From Symbiodinium natans (Eukaryota; Sar; Dinophyceae; Suessiales; Symbiodiniaceae), in the NCBI GenBank assembly GCA_905221605.1, contig CAJNDS010002264.1, positions 248,001-312,000 of the forward strand: 64,000 nt of DNA. Reading direction: 5' to 3'. The position numbers and the translations under genes are program-made. Below the pieces are notes generated by a model. The model saw only the letters and a program-made list of their open reading frames with translations, did no database searches and had not been told where the DNA came from. Below are positions 42,505 through 54,829 of the stretch, piece after piece. Position 1 is the stretch's first letter, and every line of letters starts with the position of its first letter.

Positions 42505-43959
42505 GCGCTCATCCCGGCGCAATTTTCCAACACTCCTCTCGGCGGGCTATGCTTTGCCAGCGTACCAAGTTTGTTTGGACCTGGAAAAAAAGCTGTCAAT
42601 TCCGCCTCCTGACCTCACACCTTTGGCAGCGTCGAAAGCTCCGTGTATCCGGGCCAAGGGCTCATTGGGGGGCCCCAAGACAGGCGCTGCACCCCACTTC
42701 AGGCGCCAAGTGCCGGGGTGGATAGACACGAACGGGAATCTTTACAAGCAGCCGAGAACCCATGCCGTTTGAAGCGAGATTCCAGCAGGTGTGAAAGACC
42801 GGAGCAGATGTCAGAGCGCGCACAACGGAAAGGAGGTAGACATGGGAGCTCTAGACACAACCTTCCTGACGGCCAGAATGTAATTTGTTGGAAGAAATGT
42901 GCTCGGCACTGCGTTCTGCGTTCGCCTGCGGCTTCCCCAGCTTCCCAGCTTCCCATGCCCGACATCAGAGTCCAAGCGGCGTACTGCAGCAGCAAGCATT
43001 TGCTGACTGCAGGTGGATCTGTCTTCTGCTTTTTCTCAGCTGGATCAGCTGCAGCCTAAAAGCAACGAAACAACAAGCAGCACTTCTACCTGCGACCGTG
43101 AACTGAACGAAGAAACCCTTTCCATGAACTTAAGCACGCTGCGCTCGTCTCAGCCATGCTGGCAAACCAAGCGGAAGCGCGGCGATGATGACTGTATAGA
43201 TCGATCAAAGGCTTTTTTGCTACGTTCGTAGCTGTTGTTTCGTGCCGGGAAAAATGAGGCTCAATCTGCACAAGTCGACATGCCACCATGTTCGGCATGA
43301 TGAGCAGGCAACCAGCCGGGGCTTGAGAAGGGCTGCCGAATGCCTTCTTCCAATTTCCCGCCCTGTCCGCCCCCACATCGGATTCTCTCTTGATTCCATT
43401 TCGAATCGATGGTTCCAACTCCCCGTCTTAGCTCACAATGGGTGCGGGAGCCATCCAAGCCTCCCTTGCCAAAGACTGTTGCCGAACATAGCAAACTTGC
43501 GACACAAGGAACTCTCTAACGGGAGTGTGCCAGTGCGGCTTAGGGCTCCTCAACGATGTCCGAGGCGGGCACAGCACTTACCAACAAGCATGTTTACGTA
43601 ACGTACTGCTGCACTGCTGCCTGGAGGATTCCTGTACAAGCCTCGTCAATCGATGCTTTTCACGAGGTTGTTCCTATTCTGCCATCGTAGCAGGCACTTC
43701 ATAGCGACAGCTTCCGTATATGATCAGTACCTTGAGTCTATGTCGACCCAACATGTCCCCGTGCATCCAGCGCATACGCAACATGCAAGAACAACAGTAC
43801 AGGCGCAACGTTAACGTCTTGATACCAGCGTGCATGAAAGATGAGGGCCACTAATCTCGTCAATTCTCCCTCTGATTTGTTCGGCAAGAAAGGCTGCTCT
43901 CTTCTGTTATATCCGCTTAGTCCATCTTTCTTTTCGTCGTCTCACAAGCTTCCAGTGGA

Positions 43960-44740
43960 CGTGCCACGTTTCCTGCAATCATCTGGGCATCCGATCACCC
44001 TCGCAGAGTGTCCTTCAAGGCTCGCAGGGGATGGGTCGGCGCAAAGAAAGGCAATTGGCGAAGTGGCCGGGCTCCTTTGCAACTCTGCGAAGTGCACGCC
44101 GTCCAAGCCTGGCAGCGGCTTCCATTTCAGGTTCGGTTCCGGGATGTGCCGGGGCTTCGGGGTCCTTTGTGAAGTTGTAGCGCCACTGCCAGCTGAACAT
44201 CTGCAGGCGTGATCCTGAAGCTCTGGAAAATGGGACATACCGGGACATGAAAGCAGGGGCCAACGGACAAACCGGCAAATCAAGGCTTGGACTGAACGCT
44301 CTTGAGCTCCTCGAGCGGAGCCTGGAGAGGGAAAGTGCATTTTGTTGCGCTTCACAGCCTGCTTCAGCGCAGAGCTTGGGCGGACCCGGCCTGTCCGGCC
44401 GTGCCGCCCTTTGCCACCCGATGTCGTGCCAGCCTGCTTGCCTGTGCTGTATGGGAAAACTTTGGGATAACTCAGCGCCGACAATCTTCATGCATCTCAG
44501 ATGATAAGAGCACTCTGTCATTGAACAACACAGAGTCTTTAGAGATTAGTGTTCTCGTCTCAGAGGTTGAGGTCGGGATAGTTTCGGTTTGGGGTGCCGG
44601 GGGTGCAACAACATGGAAATGGCCTCCTGCAGCACCGCTTCCAGCCAGTGTCGCATCCACGCACCAAGGAGGTCAACAGCCTCTGCACCTCCAAGGATCC
44701 CAAAAGAGAGCTGAACATCTGGAGGGTAGGCAAGTGGGCT
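43960..44740 (-). CDS. Candidate exons of an unrecognised gene
   Basis: A coding-like stretch at about 44735-44600 reads PDVQLSFGILGGAEAVDLLG then AWMRHWLEAVLQEAISML. Further down the minus strand, frames near 44480-44290 (SSALKQAVKRNKMHFP) and 44190-44020 (WQWRYNFTKDPEAPAHPG) are open. No family recognised, exon edges not determined, and an alternative frame covers part of the last piece. Confidence 0.3.
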
Positions 44741-45399
44741 CATAGTCTACCCCCAATAGTCCGGAACGAGTTCCCCCCCCCCTCCCTCGATAGTCCCACC
44801 ACCACACCACTACCTACTACCTACAACTTTTCGATGGTCCCGCACGAGTCACACCCCCGCCCCCCCCTCCATAGTCCCGGACGAGCCCCCCCCCCCCCCC
44901 CAATAGTCCAAGACGAGGAACCGGTCAAGGAGACTGAACTTGTGTCCGAAGATCGAACAAGTGATGATATGGTCTGATCCTTCACATACCCTTTCAGTTG
45001 TGGATTCAAGGGGACGCGCACTCTGGGAAGAGCAGGAAAGCCCAAGCCCCAGAAACCGCCCCTCCTACGCGAAACCCAACCCCAAACGCGCCGAACAAAC
45101 CAACCCACCACCAAACACCTTCAAAGCAACCTGGCACCCAGGTTAGAACAGACCCGGACGGAGGAGAATGTGCAAAGAATGCAAAGCGCCGGCTTGGCCT
45201 CAGAATAGTTAAACCCCCCTCAATAGTCTGGAACGACTACCCCGCTCAATAGTCACGGTAGCTCCCAGTAGTCCGCCCGGGTAACCCCCCCACCTCGTGG
45301 GATGGCGCTATCGAACCCAACATGTGCGACTGAATGCTATCCAAGTGACTGATGCACATGTCCTGAAAGGTTCAAAACTGATCACAAGCTTAAGGGAGC

Positions 45400-45486
45400 C
45401 TACATATTATGTATATAATATAGAATGATACATATATATATATATGTAATATGATTATATAATATTATAATGTATATCTATGTATC
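45400..45486. repeat. AT-rich (TA)n low-complexity patch
   Basis: Nearly pure A/T sequence with an AT dinucleotide run (CATATATATATATATG), in sharp contrast with the GC-rich surroundings. Confidence 0.85.
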
Positions 45487-46880
45487 TCCTTAAGGGTGCA
45501 CCCGTGTCCTGCATGTAGCTGCGACCAGGTCGAGCTGCCAGATCCTCCCACACCTCGGCCACGTTCCTCTCCAGTCTCTGACACTCCCCACCAAAAAGAA
45601 GCCCCCTTAGAAAAGGCCCCCCCCCACTTAAAACAAGGTATAATGTGAAGATTGAGAGAAAGCACAAAAAGCTGAAGGTTCCCTCCCCCCCCCCCCCGCC
45701 CCCCCCGGAGGGGCACCTGCGCGATTGCTAGAGCCCAAGCTGGATCGCCTCCGAGTGCAGTCTCCATCGCCGACCGACTCGGTCGAGGCTCAAGAGGCCT
45801 CGCAGAGGCACACTGAGAATCTCCGGAGAAAAACACATGGCGCGGGCAACAGCAGCTCGTGCACAGGACGTTTCCTAAGTTGTGGACTCACCCAGAGCAG
45901 CCTGCCACAACTGCGTGTGCTCATGTGCTCCACATCCATAAGCAGGTTACCGAGGACAAGTCTTCTTGGACTTGACGCATGGTACCGATCCAAAGGCGAA
46001 AACAATGCCTGCTCCACACTCCATGACTTCAGCTGCTGGCCAGCCTTTGATGATGCAATGAGGGCACATATGGCACATGCTACCCCGGCTGGACGCCCTG
46101 AGTTCTGAGAGTTCTGAATCGTCTTGGGCTTGATGCAGGCATACTGATTGGCTGCTCTCACAACTCGGCAGACCGACCTGCATGACTTGCCTTGCTGGTC
46201 CTTGAATAACTGGAAATAAACGCGAACCAACGTCGCAAACCTAGCATACTGCCAAAGTGGTTGCAGCCATCACACTGTCAAAAGCATGCCCCTCCACTCC
46301 TAGTCAAGCGAGTTGCGGGTGCTGGCGGTGGACGTGTTGGCAGTGTGCTGCCCACTTCAGTCAGGAAGCGCTCCTGACATGGCAGATTTTCACGTTAGCC
46401 ATTCAAAGCAGAGAGCTTCCAGGCCTCGCTCATGATATTCTCCTCGTCACGGCTGGAACAAACTTGAGGAAAACACACAATGGAATGGCACGGTGCGGAT
46501 TTAAGCTATCAGCAGAACTGCAGCATGCTGTCCCATCCGAGATAGTGCAGACTGAGCTCAGCTCATGAATGTTCTCAGCTTGCAGAGGCTGCTTGAGCCA
46601 AGGCACACACACACACACATTCAAGCAGCCTGCCCCAACACTGCCCTACAAAGGCCCTGCATGATTGCAGGGTCAACCGTTGTGATGGCCAGATGAAGGC
46701 TTGTGGTGGAATTTGCACTATCGAAGTCTTCTTCTGACATACCAAGGACAAGTTACGCCAAGGGGAGCGACATAAGGTTTGCGTTCCGCAGCTGCTTGGC
46801 CCGACAGCTACAGCTAGTGCGGCCTACCGAACTACCGAACCCTGCACATTCACTGACGCACAGCAACGCAGACCATCTCC

Positions 46881-46985
46881 GACGCAGAGCAACGCAAAGC
46901 AACGCAGAGCAACGCAGAGCAACGCAGAGCAACGCAGAGCAACGCAGAGCAACGCAGAGCAACGCAGAGCAACGCAGAGTAACGC
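46881..46985. repeat. Decamer tandem array (GCAGAGCAAC)n
   Basis: About ten near-perfect copies of a 10-base unit. Since 10 is not a multiple of 3, open frames run through it in several phases giving ALLCVALRCS-like peptides; these are artefacts. Confidence 0.95.
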
Positions 46986-47319
46986 GCAGCACCGAACAAT
47001 GTCCGGCACTCAGATTGTTTTTAACGCAGCCTTCTTGGCCGTGCTCTGCTCCGGCAATGTCACTTCCACCTCCGCTACCCTTCCCATATAAGGAGGGGTA
47101 AAGAATGAACATGTGCTGAGAGCCCTTGAGAGCCCCAGAGCATCTCATAGCTGCTCAGAGGTGCGCCTCTTCGAACACTGGAAGAACCCTGTCGGTCACC
47201 GCGCCATCCCGAAATCCTGCAGCTCCGCAATCTAAACATGGTCTGGGGAAATTCGGGAACCGTATGCATCGAATGATGTCAAGCGATGTCATGCGCACAG
47301 TCGCTTCCTTGCCCTGTGC

Positions 47320-48640
47320 TCATCACTTCGTGGAGGAGCTGCGCCTTTCAGTGAACAAGGTTCTCAAGATCTTGCACGGGCCTTCCAGATCCGCCTCGAC
47401 AATGGCCTCCCGATGCCCCAAACGAGGAACCTTTGTCACTGCTTTAGCACGGTGTGATCTGCGAGCACCCAACACAAGGACACACTGAGGACGGGACGTC
47501 AGGGAGCGTGTAGGATGAGAACCTCTGATGGAGTGCCAGTGCTCCCCACGAGGACTTCTGCTTTCGCTTTCACTGCGCTTCACAAGCACTGAATACCGAA
47601 GGCAGCGTCTACGTAGGTGAAACAGGGGGCATCCTCCGAGCGACCACGCAACCCTCCGCATGGCGCATGGCAAGCATGCCGCATGCTAGAATCGGGAAAC
47701 AGCGTGTGCAAATCAAGGGCCAAAGAGCGGGAGCAATCTAACACGAAGAAAGCATCTAGCAAGCAGTTACAGAAGCAAGACCGGGTTCACAACGGTCCAC
47801 AAATCACGGGCTCCGACTGTTGGCGCTAGTTGGCCTCGGCCCCGACTCCTCGAACCAACCCCCAACCCAGGCCGCATACCACCCAAATTTTAAATGCGAC
47901 AGGGCTGGTGGCGAGACTTCGGAATCTTCGGAAGAGCTGCTGTCACTGCTCCGACAGGGTCCTCAGCTGAAGTCAGCCGTGGCCCTTTGGAGCCCCAGGC
48001 ATTGGAGGTGCCTTGCAGGATCTTGCAGGCTGTGCAGCGTCGGTCTTGCCACCACATCTCCCCGTGCCGCGCTGGTGTGGGATCGTTGGCTATTCGGGTG
48101 CTAGCATGCGCTAGCCGTGGGATGCCGCAGGCAACGCCAATGCGCTGGCAGCGGATCTCGTGACGAGAGAAGTTGGAGTAGCGCTTTTCGGCAAAGCCAC
48201 TGGAAGCTGTGCAAGCACACGAGCTGCCAGCTTTGGTGCCACGAAGCCGGGTTGTATTGCACGGCGTCAACAGTGACGAGTGCGATGTTGACCGAAAAAG
48301 GGTCGCCGCATCGAAGCGAGAGGACAGCACTCGCACGCAGCACCAGCCGCCGCTCTCCGGGCACAGAAGATCTGTGAACCGTGAAACTTTCAGTGTGCCG
48401 TCCGATTGTGAGCGCTTTTGCAGGCAGCAGGACAGACAGCCACAAGTCACAGAGTGCTGTGATGTGCCGTGTGCTGTCATCGTCTGTGTATATACTGCAA
48501 GTTCTTGTAATGCGTGTTCTAGTGGAGGAGTGCTTCGCAAGGCACGAGGTGAACTCAGCTCGAAGCGCATACTCTTGATCCTGAAAGCAGACGTCGTTGG
48601 GCTCCCATCCCCACATGTAGACCTTTGGCACAAATGTACA
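47320..48640 (-). CDS. Candidate exons of an unrecognised minus-strand gene
   Basis: Coding-like pieces: about 48635-48545 (WEPNDVCFQDQEYALRAEFT), about 47945-47835 (PPALSHLKFGWYAAWVGGWF) and about 47490-47322 (RRSHRAKAVTKVPRLGHREA, ending in a stop, preceded by a CCTCAG acceptor). They share a strand but I cannot show that they belong to one gene. No family recognised. Confidence 0.25.
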
Positions 48641-50217
48641 ATCTCGCCGCCCTTATGCAGAATCAAACTTGCATGACTTGCCAAAGCCTCCGTGTCACCC
48701 CTTCTTGCACGAGAGCAAAGACCGCCAGAAAGGGGCTGCACCTTCCATAGTTAAAACGCACGTCACAGCAAACTCCACGCTGGCAATCTGCCCAACCAAG
48801 AATACACTCCAGCAAATTGCAAGCCAATGCAAGACGTTGCAAGCAAGCTGTGATGATTCGGGTGAAAAGAAAGCAAACTCTCTCAAGCCCAACGGGCTAA
48901 GGATTTGCATGACCAAGGTCCCTCTCTTGTCATACGTACCGCATTGTGCCAGGCAGGAGGCTTGGCAAACAGCACTTTGGCATCCCTTGGCATATGCCGC
49001 CTCAGTTCTTTGCCTTCGACGTGCAAGAGGCGCCACGTGCGGCTCTAGGATGACGTGAAGAGCCCTGCGTTCAGATGCAAAAAAGCAAAAGCAACGATAC
49101 CTGGTAACTTGAGAACTAACCTTGAAAGTCTTGCATCCGCCTTGGCTTCCTGGTGCTCTTCAAGGGCTTCAGCTTTGAACAGCTGCCAGCCCTGTCAACC
49201 GCAGTGCCCGGCGATCAAAGTGGCCAAGATGTGTGGTAGTGCGTGCTCTGCTCCTGACCCCTTGTGCTGCCAGGCTGGTCTAACACACACTCCCTGTCCC
49301 AGGCAAGCCATGCAGGCATTGGAGACTCGAGACAGTCAAACATCAAGGTCCAACCAGACGAAACACGCGGTTTCTCGTGAATGTCTCATTAGCCAAGTAA
49401 TGTATGAATCAAGCATCAAGCAACCAAGAACACGCAAGGTCAAGCCAAGCGCACCAGCCGACAGAGCCAGACTGCGACTTCTCCCGACAGGTGAAGCCAC
49501 CTGGGTCGACAGATCAAGTAGCGCTCTGCAAAAGGCGATCTTATACAAAACATGTCATGAGCTGCCCAGACACGATGGGGCCTCCACCTAAGGAACTGCG
49601 ACTGCAGAATGAGCTTGCCTGCATCTGCAGGCCACTTCTCAGGAAAAATGGACAGAACTTGCCAGCGTCTCGCATCTCACTACGTGTGCTGCTGGCCTCT
49701 TCGGTGCTCCTTTACAAGCTCGTGCATGGCTCCACTTGAAGAAAGCTCTCAAAGCCTACACGCTGTGAAGATCCTCTTGCTTTGCCGCGCACGCAGCTGG
49801 CACATGTCCCGCCGCCTTGGCCCAAGACATTTCAAAACATCGGATCATCCAGCACTGCTGAAGATCTTGTTGCCAGGCGGGGGTGGTTACAACAATACGG
49901 AGCCTGAGCAATGTCATGTGGAGTGAGAGAAAAGAGGAGTGAGCTTCGGGCTGAGAATGAGAGTTGAAGCCACACTTTTGCCTGTAAGCCCAACCGTTTT
50001 GGGCGCGGAAATTGATGCAACAAAGGTTGCAGTTGGTTTCTATCCGGTCACGTTGAAGGGCCCCCGGCCCTTTTCTTGCAGGAAGAAAGGCGCGTAGAAA
50101 ACTCCCAACTCTCAACTGCTGAATGGTGCAGATGGCACAACATATGGCACAGCGCACCTGCGGGGTCCCGTTTGAAGCGAGGCTCGAGGCTCGAGCTGAG
50201 TTCGCTGAGGTGCGCAC

Positions 50218-50270
50218 TCTCCCCTTTGCCTCATCTCTAGCAGCGTGATTTCACGCTGCAAGGCCTCCAC
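50218..50270 (-). CDS. Short exon with coiled-coil sequence
   Basis: After an AG acceptor the minus strand reads VEALQREITLLEMRQRGE, a strong heptad-like coiled-coil segment. Neighbouring exons were not placed with confidence; a possible next piece near 50100-50020 contains GALQRDRIETNCNL. Confidence 0.35.
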
Positions 50271-51873
50271 CTATCAAAAGGGTTAAAACATGTTAGATAA
50301 GAACCAAAAGAACGTCAAAGCAATCTCTGCTTCCCCCGCCCCACCCTCTGCCTCGCGTGCCCTCCAAGTCAACGCAGAAGTCACCGACTCCTGGGATCAA
50401 GCATAGAGGCCACCACCCTTGAACGCCCTATCCTTTTATAGGGTTTTGAAGGGAGAGGGGTTCATGGGTGGTAGGTATTTAGGGAACCTTAGGGAGTATC
50501 CTTGGCTTACATACCTGGAGTTTATCACTGCACTGGACTCGCTCACGTACGACTGAGCTGTCGGGCGTGCCAATGGCCCGGCTCTGGAGGGATACGGAAA
50601 CCTCGCAGCAAACACCAAAAGACATCGACACCGCTCTCGCAAAGGAAATCGCCGAAGTCGCTGCTTAAGCTGCAGGGAATAGTAATATCAGCTCGGTCAA
50701 AACACGGGGCTCAGGCGCCGCATCGCCTTAACCTGCGCACACAGACGCTGCGAGCTTTGCGAGCTTTTTCAAGTGAGACTGCTTCAAACAGTGGCAAGAC
50801 GCCTTCTTCTGCCACTCAACTCGTTCGCGAGTCGCCGCCTGCAGAACCTGACACATCACGCAAGGGTTACTAAAGTTACTATGCTGTTCATGGTCAAGAT
50901 GGCAATGATCTCGAAGGCACAGAGACGGAGCACATGCAAAGTCTGAGTGCTGTCAGGGCGTGCCTGCTTCAGCTCTGCGATTAGGGTCTCGCCTGAAGCA
51001 GCTCAGCTTGCATGAAGGATATTGCCTGCTAGCAGGTTCCCTCCAAAAGATCAGGTCCCGGCGTTCAGAGATGCTTGAAGAAATGCTGTTCTTGACCATG
51101 GAAAGCCAATATGATGTATCCTCGACACAGAGTGATTGAAAAACTCGCAGAGCCTTAAAGGGATCTGCATGAGCAATGGTGTGCGGCCAATTGCTTAAGG
51201 ATCTGCACAATTCTCACAAGTAGCTCTCGAGGCATGGCAATCGAATAATCACGGCTAAACGGCTAAACAAAGCATGAAGCCCAGTAAGATCAGCCAAACT
51301 GAAAGCGATTCGATTGTCCAGACACTCCACAGGCCTCCCATTGACTGGACAGCTCAGGCTCCGTGAGGAATGCCTGTGGTCCACTGTCTGCACTTCAGCA
51401 AACAGCCCCTGATCTTCACCCAAACCAAGTGCATGGCGCTGGCTTGTGTGCCATCTGGTGGCATTTCCCCGTCTGGCAACACATGGGGAGATGAGTTTCG
51501 AGCTAGCGCAGAAACAGGAACTGGATGCCTTGCCTTCCACATCGCCCGTTGCTTCCTGCGAAGCGGAGTCACTGAGTCAAGCTATCTGGGAGTCTGTTCG
51601 GATCCCCCCATGCTGGAGAATGCGGTGTGGAGTCTTTTTTCAAGCTTCGAGCGCAACAATAAACAGGTGGAGTCGTCGTAAAGAAAAGTATACGCAAGCA
51701 ACCTGCTGGATAACGTCTGGCAGACATGAGATCTGGGTAGTGCATCTTCTGCGTCTTGGTCTCTCGCCTCGGGTACTTGCCCGGGCATTTTCCTCAAGCG
51801 CCAAGCTTGTCACAGCCTCTGAGATCAACTTAATGTTTATGTTGGAAGGTTGCCGCTCGTTGTTGAGTTGAGT

Positions 51874-52275
51874 TCTCCTCCTCCTCCTCCTCCTCCTCCT
51901 CCTCCTCCTCCTCCTCCTCCTCCTCCTCCTCCTCCTCCTCCTCCGCCTCCGCCTCCGCCTCCGCCTCCGCCTCCGCCTCCGCCTCCGCCTCCGCCTCCGC
52001 CTCCGCCTCCGCCTCCGCCTCCGCCTCCTCCTCCGCCTCCGCCTCCGCCTCCGCCTCCGCCTCCACCTCCTCCTCCGCCTCCTCCTCCTCCCCTTCTCCT
52101 CCTCCTCCTCCTCCTCCTCCTCCTCCTCCTCCTTCGCCTCCTCTGCTGTGGCAGCGGCTTGTTGTTGAGTGCTTTGCTGAGTGTTGTTGAGTGTTGCTGA
52201 GTGCTGCTGATTGTTGCTGAGTGCTGAGTGCTGCTCAGTGCTGCTGAGTGTGGTTGAGTGTTGTTGAGTTGGGCG
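51874..52275. repeat. CCT/CCG trinucleotide tract followed by GCTGAGT-like repeats
   Basis: About 270 bases of almost pure CTC/CCG/CCT triplets (pyrimidine-rich on plus), then degenerate TGTTGAGT/TGCTGAGT units to about 52275. Frames through the tract give poly-Pro, poly-Gly or Glu/Ala runs and are not genes. Confidence 0.95.
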
Positions 52276-52877
52276 ATGGCTGAGCGTTGTTGTGGGTGCG
52301 GTTGGTTCGGTCTTTGCTGACAGTGAAAGCTGCGAGCATCTGGGACATGTGCTTTAGACACCCTGTCCTTTTCCATGTCGACCTGCCTGAGAACACCTGA
52401 TTACCATGGGGCTTCACGCCATCTAAACTGTCTGTGCTTGCACAGCATATTCACCTATTGAAGTCTATCCAAACAAACACTTGCCTTCAGCTCACTGAAA
52501 CCATGCTGGACAGGCTCACGCGAGACTGAGTGATGTTGAAACTTCAGCAATAGCACGTCTTGCTTCACTGTGCATACAGCATCTACTGTAGCGTCCACAC
52601 GACACAGGGTATCACAGGATGCTCACGGCTGCATCAGTCCGATCATGGTGCCACATGAGAGACATTAGTCAAACGCTGTGCAGGACTCAAGCGCGGCAAA
52701 GGGCGCGCTTCTTTGTCGAGAGTTGTAATTGCGAGTGCAGTGAAGCAAATTCCTCATGTAGGCTTTGATCGGGGCCCGAATCTTGTCAGATCACGGCCGA
52801 AAATTAGCGTTCCTTAGTCGAGGGGTAGATAGCTCAACGAAAACATGCTTCTTCAAGGCATCGCATGCTACTGCAAA

Positions 52878-54395
52878 TCAGCGTCGAAGCCAGTCAGTGG
52901 ACAACATGTAACGGTTCCGCATAGATAGCTGGAGAAACCAGTAGGTGAACCGCCAGCCGAGGAAAGCGACAAACCCACTCACCCGGCTAACACCAGGAAG
53001 CTTGGCCATCACGGCAGTGAATCCACCCAGGTAGGCCATCGTTCCCTTCAAGGAAAGCACGAGCTCTAAAAACCTGGATTGGAACCCTTCAAACAACATT
53101 AACCGTTTGGACAGTTCAAGCCCATGCCTTGTTGTGAAACTCAAAGGGCTTGATGTTGACTTGGTCCTTTTGGCCCAACACTTTGGCCAAATACTGCCCC
53201 TGCTGGTTGGCAACTTGCGCTGTTTGCGGAAGCCAGTAGTCTTCTATAGTGGAACAGTCGCCGATGGCATATATGTCCTCCTCGCCTTTCACTTTCAAGT
53301 ACGGGTCTACAAGGATCTGAGATCCCCTGTCGTTCATTGTAAAGCCGAAGGACTTGATGAAAGGATGCGGCTTAATGCCTGCACACCACACCAGTGTGCC
53401 GAATCGAATCGACATCAGGCTCTCTCCAGTCTTGACGTGCACTACGCCGGGCTCCACTTTCTGAACGAAGGCCCCAAGATGGACTTGAACCCCCTGCTTT
53501 CTCTGCAAATGAGTGAGGGCATAGTCCTGCAATTCTTGGTCGAAGGAGTTTAGGAGGTCATAAGTGAACATGTGCACGCGGATGTAGTGCTTCAAGTGGC
53601 CATAGAGTTTCGAACCCTCGCTGTAGAGGAAGTCTGTGAGTTCTCCGGCCAATTCCACGCCTGTCGGCCCACCTCCTACGACGACAAACGTCAGAAGATC
53701 TTGTATCCGTGCTCGTTCCTCATCACTGACCCTGAGATCGTTGTCCAGTGCATGGGTGTAGGACGCTTCCTCCAGCCTCTCCAAGACCTTAGGCAACTGA
53801 GACTTCTGTTGCAAAACCCTCTTTCGCTTCTGTTTTCTCCTGAGACTGCATAGTATTTCATAAATTTCATAGCTGGATCTCCCAAAAGCAGATTCTGAGA
53901 AGTCTGAGCCGCATGATCTTTGAAACGCGTTGCATCCGCGGTTTCTTTCATGAAGAGCGCATGCTCTTTGACGCCTGGGATGTTGAAGTCGTTGGGCTGA
54001 AAGCCAACTCCGACCACCAGCTTGTCATATGGCAGCATGAAGTCCTGGCCCGCGACCGTTCTGCACGTGACTTTCTTATTCTCTTTGTCAATGGCAACGA
54101 CGGCGCTTTCATAGTAGGTGGCATTCTTTTTGGCCACCAATGGACGCACCGGTTGGCAAATCGATCTTTGATTCACCGTGCCCAGCGCGGAGGAGGCCAA
54201 CATAGGCGTGAACAGCAAATGATTCCGAGGTGACACGACAGTGACATCCGTCTTCTTGGTGTCGATGTCGGCAAGAACCCGGAAGCTTGCCCAACCTGTT
54301 CCGAGAATCATGACTTTGGGCCTGTCGGTGCTGAAAGCTCGATATGCTTGCTGCCCACAGTGAGCACGAACATGACGCCCCAGGGTAGGCCACAT
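52878..54395 (-). CDS. Type II (alternative) NADH:quinone oxidoreductase
   Basis: NDH-2 passes electrons from NADH to quinone via FAD without pumping protons, on the mitochondrial inner membrane. Start at ATG 54395 (MWPTLGRHVRAHCGQQAYRA), a plausible mitochondrial presequence. Exon 1 (to about 53910) has the FAD-binding KVMILGTGWASFRVL and the family hallmark SPRNHLLFTPMLASSALGTV. Exon 2 (about 53785-53125) begins near LPKVLERLEEASY and carries the NADH-binding FVVVGGGPTGVELAGEL, then GTLVWCAGIKPHPF and the second FAD motif EDIYAIGDCSTIEDYW. Exon 3 (about 53050-52878) gives MAYLGGFTAVMAKL and the membrane-anchoring GWRFTYWFLQLSMRNRYM before TGA. Total is about 480 residues, normal for the family. 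No EF-hand is seen between the domains. Confidence 0.9.
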
Positions 54396-54545
54396 AGCAA
54401 CACTACGCGGCTGGAAAAAGGGGGCTTGAGCTGTGCACCAGTCGGCATTATCGTGGCAACAGCACTCCACATGATCTCATGCACGGACATGCTCTTGTGC
54501 TCGTAATCAGACTCAACAAGGATCTGCGTGTACCGTCCAAGACTC
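54320..54545 (-). CDS. Overlapping coding-like frame upstream of NDH-2
   Basis: In a different minus-strand frame this region reads RYTQILVESDYEHKSMSVHE then IMWSAVATIMPTGAQ and a hydrophobic VVLLCGLPWGVMFVL. It overlaps the proposed NDH-2 presequence. It may be the last exon of an upstream gene, or a 5' exon of NDH-2 itself. A further piece upstream (54640-54545) reads GTEIFVRMRGQGRQWVDNVA. Confidence 0.3.
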
Positions 54546-54829
54546 GCTTGCCCACTGCGACATTGTCAACCCACTGGCGGCCCTGGCCTCGCATTCTGAC
54601 GAAGATCTCTGTGCCCCGAGAACGTGTTGTTCTGCCAGGGTGTGGCTTCCTTCTTGGTCGCCCTTCGCCCTGTGGCCGAATTCCGAGACACTTTAAACGT
54701 TTCCCTCCACAGAGAAGCAGGGATGGCAACATACCTGAACTCATCTCAAGCCGATCTCCGACAACCGCCATATCAAAGGAAACAGTCGGCTGACCTTCTT
54801 GTAGGGGACGCACTCAGCATTGGCTGATG

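Noticed and set aside
51837-52376. Gly-rich, Pro-rich and Glu-rich 'proteins' over the trinucleotide tract
   Set aside because: They are translations of simple repeats in different frames.
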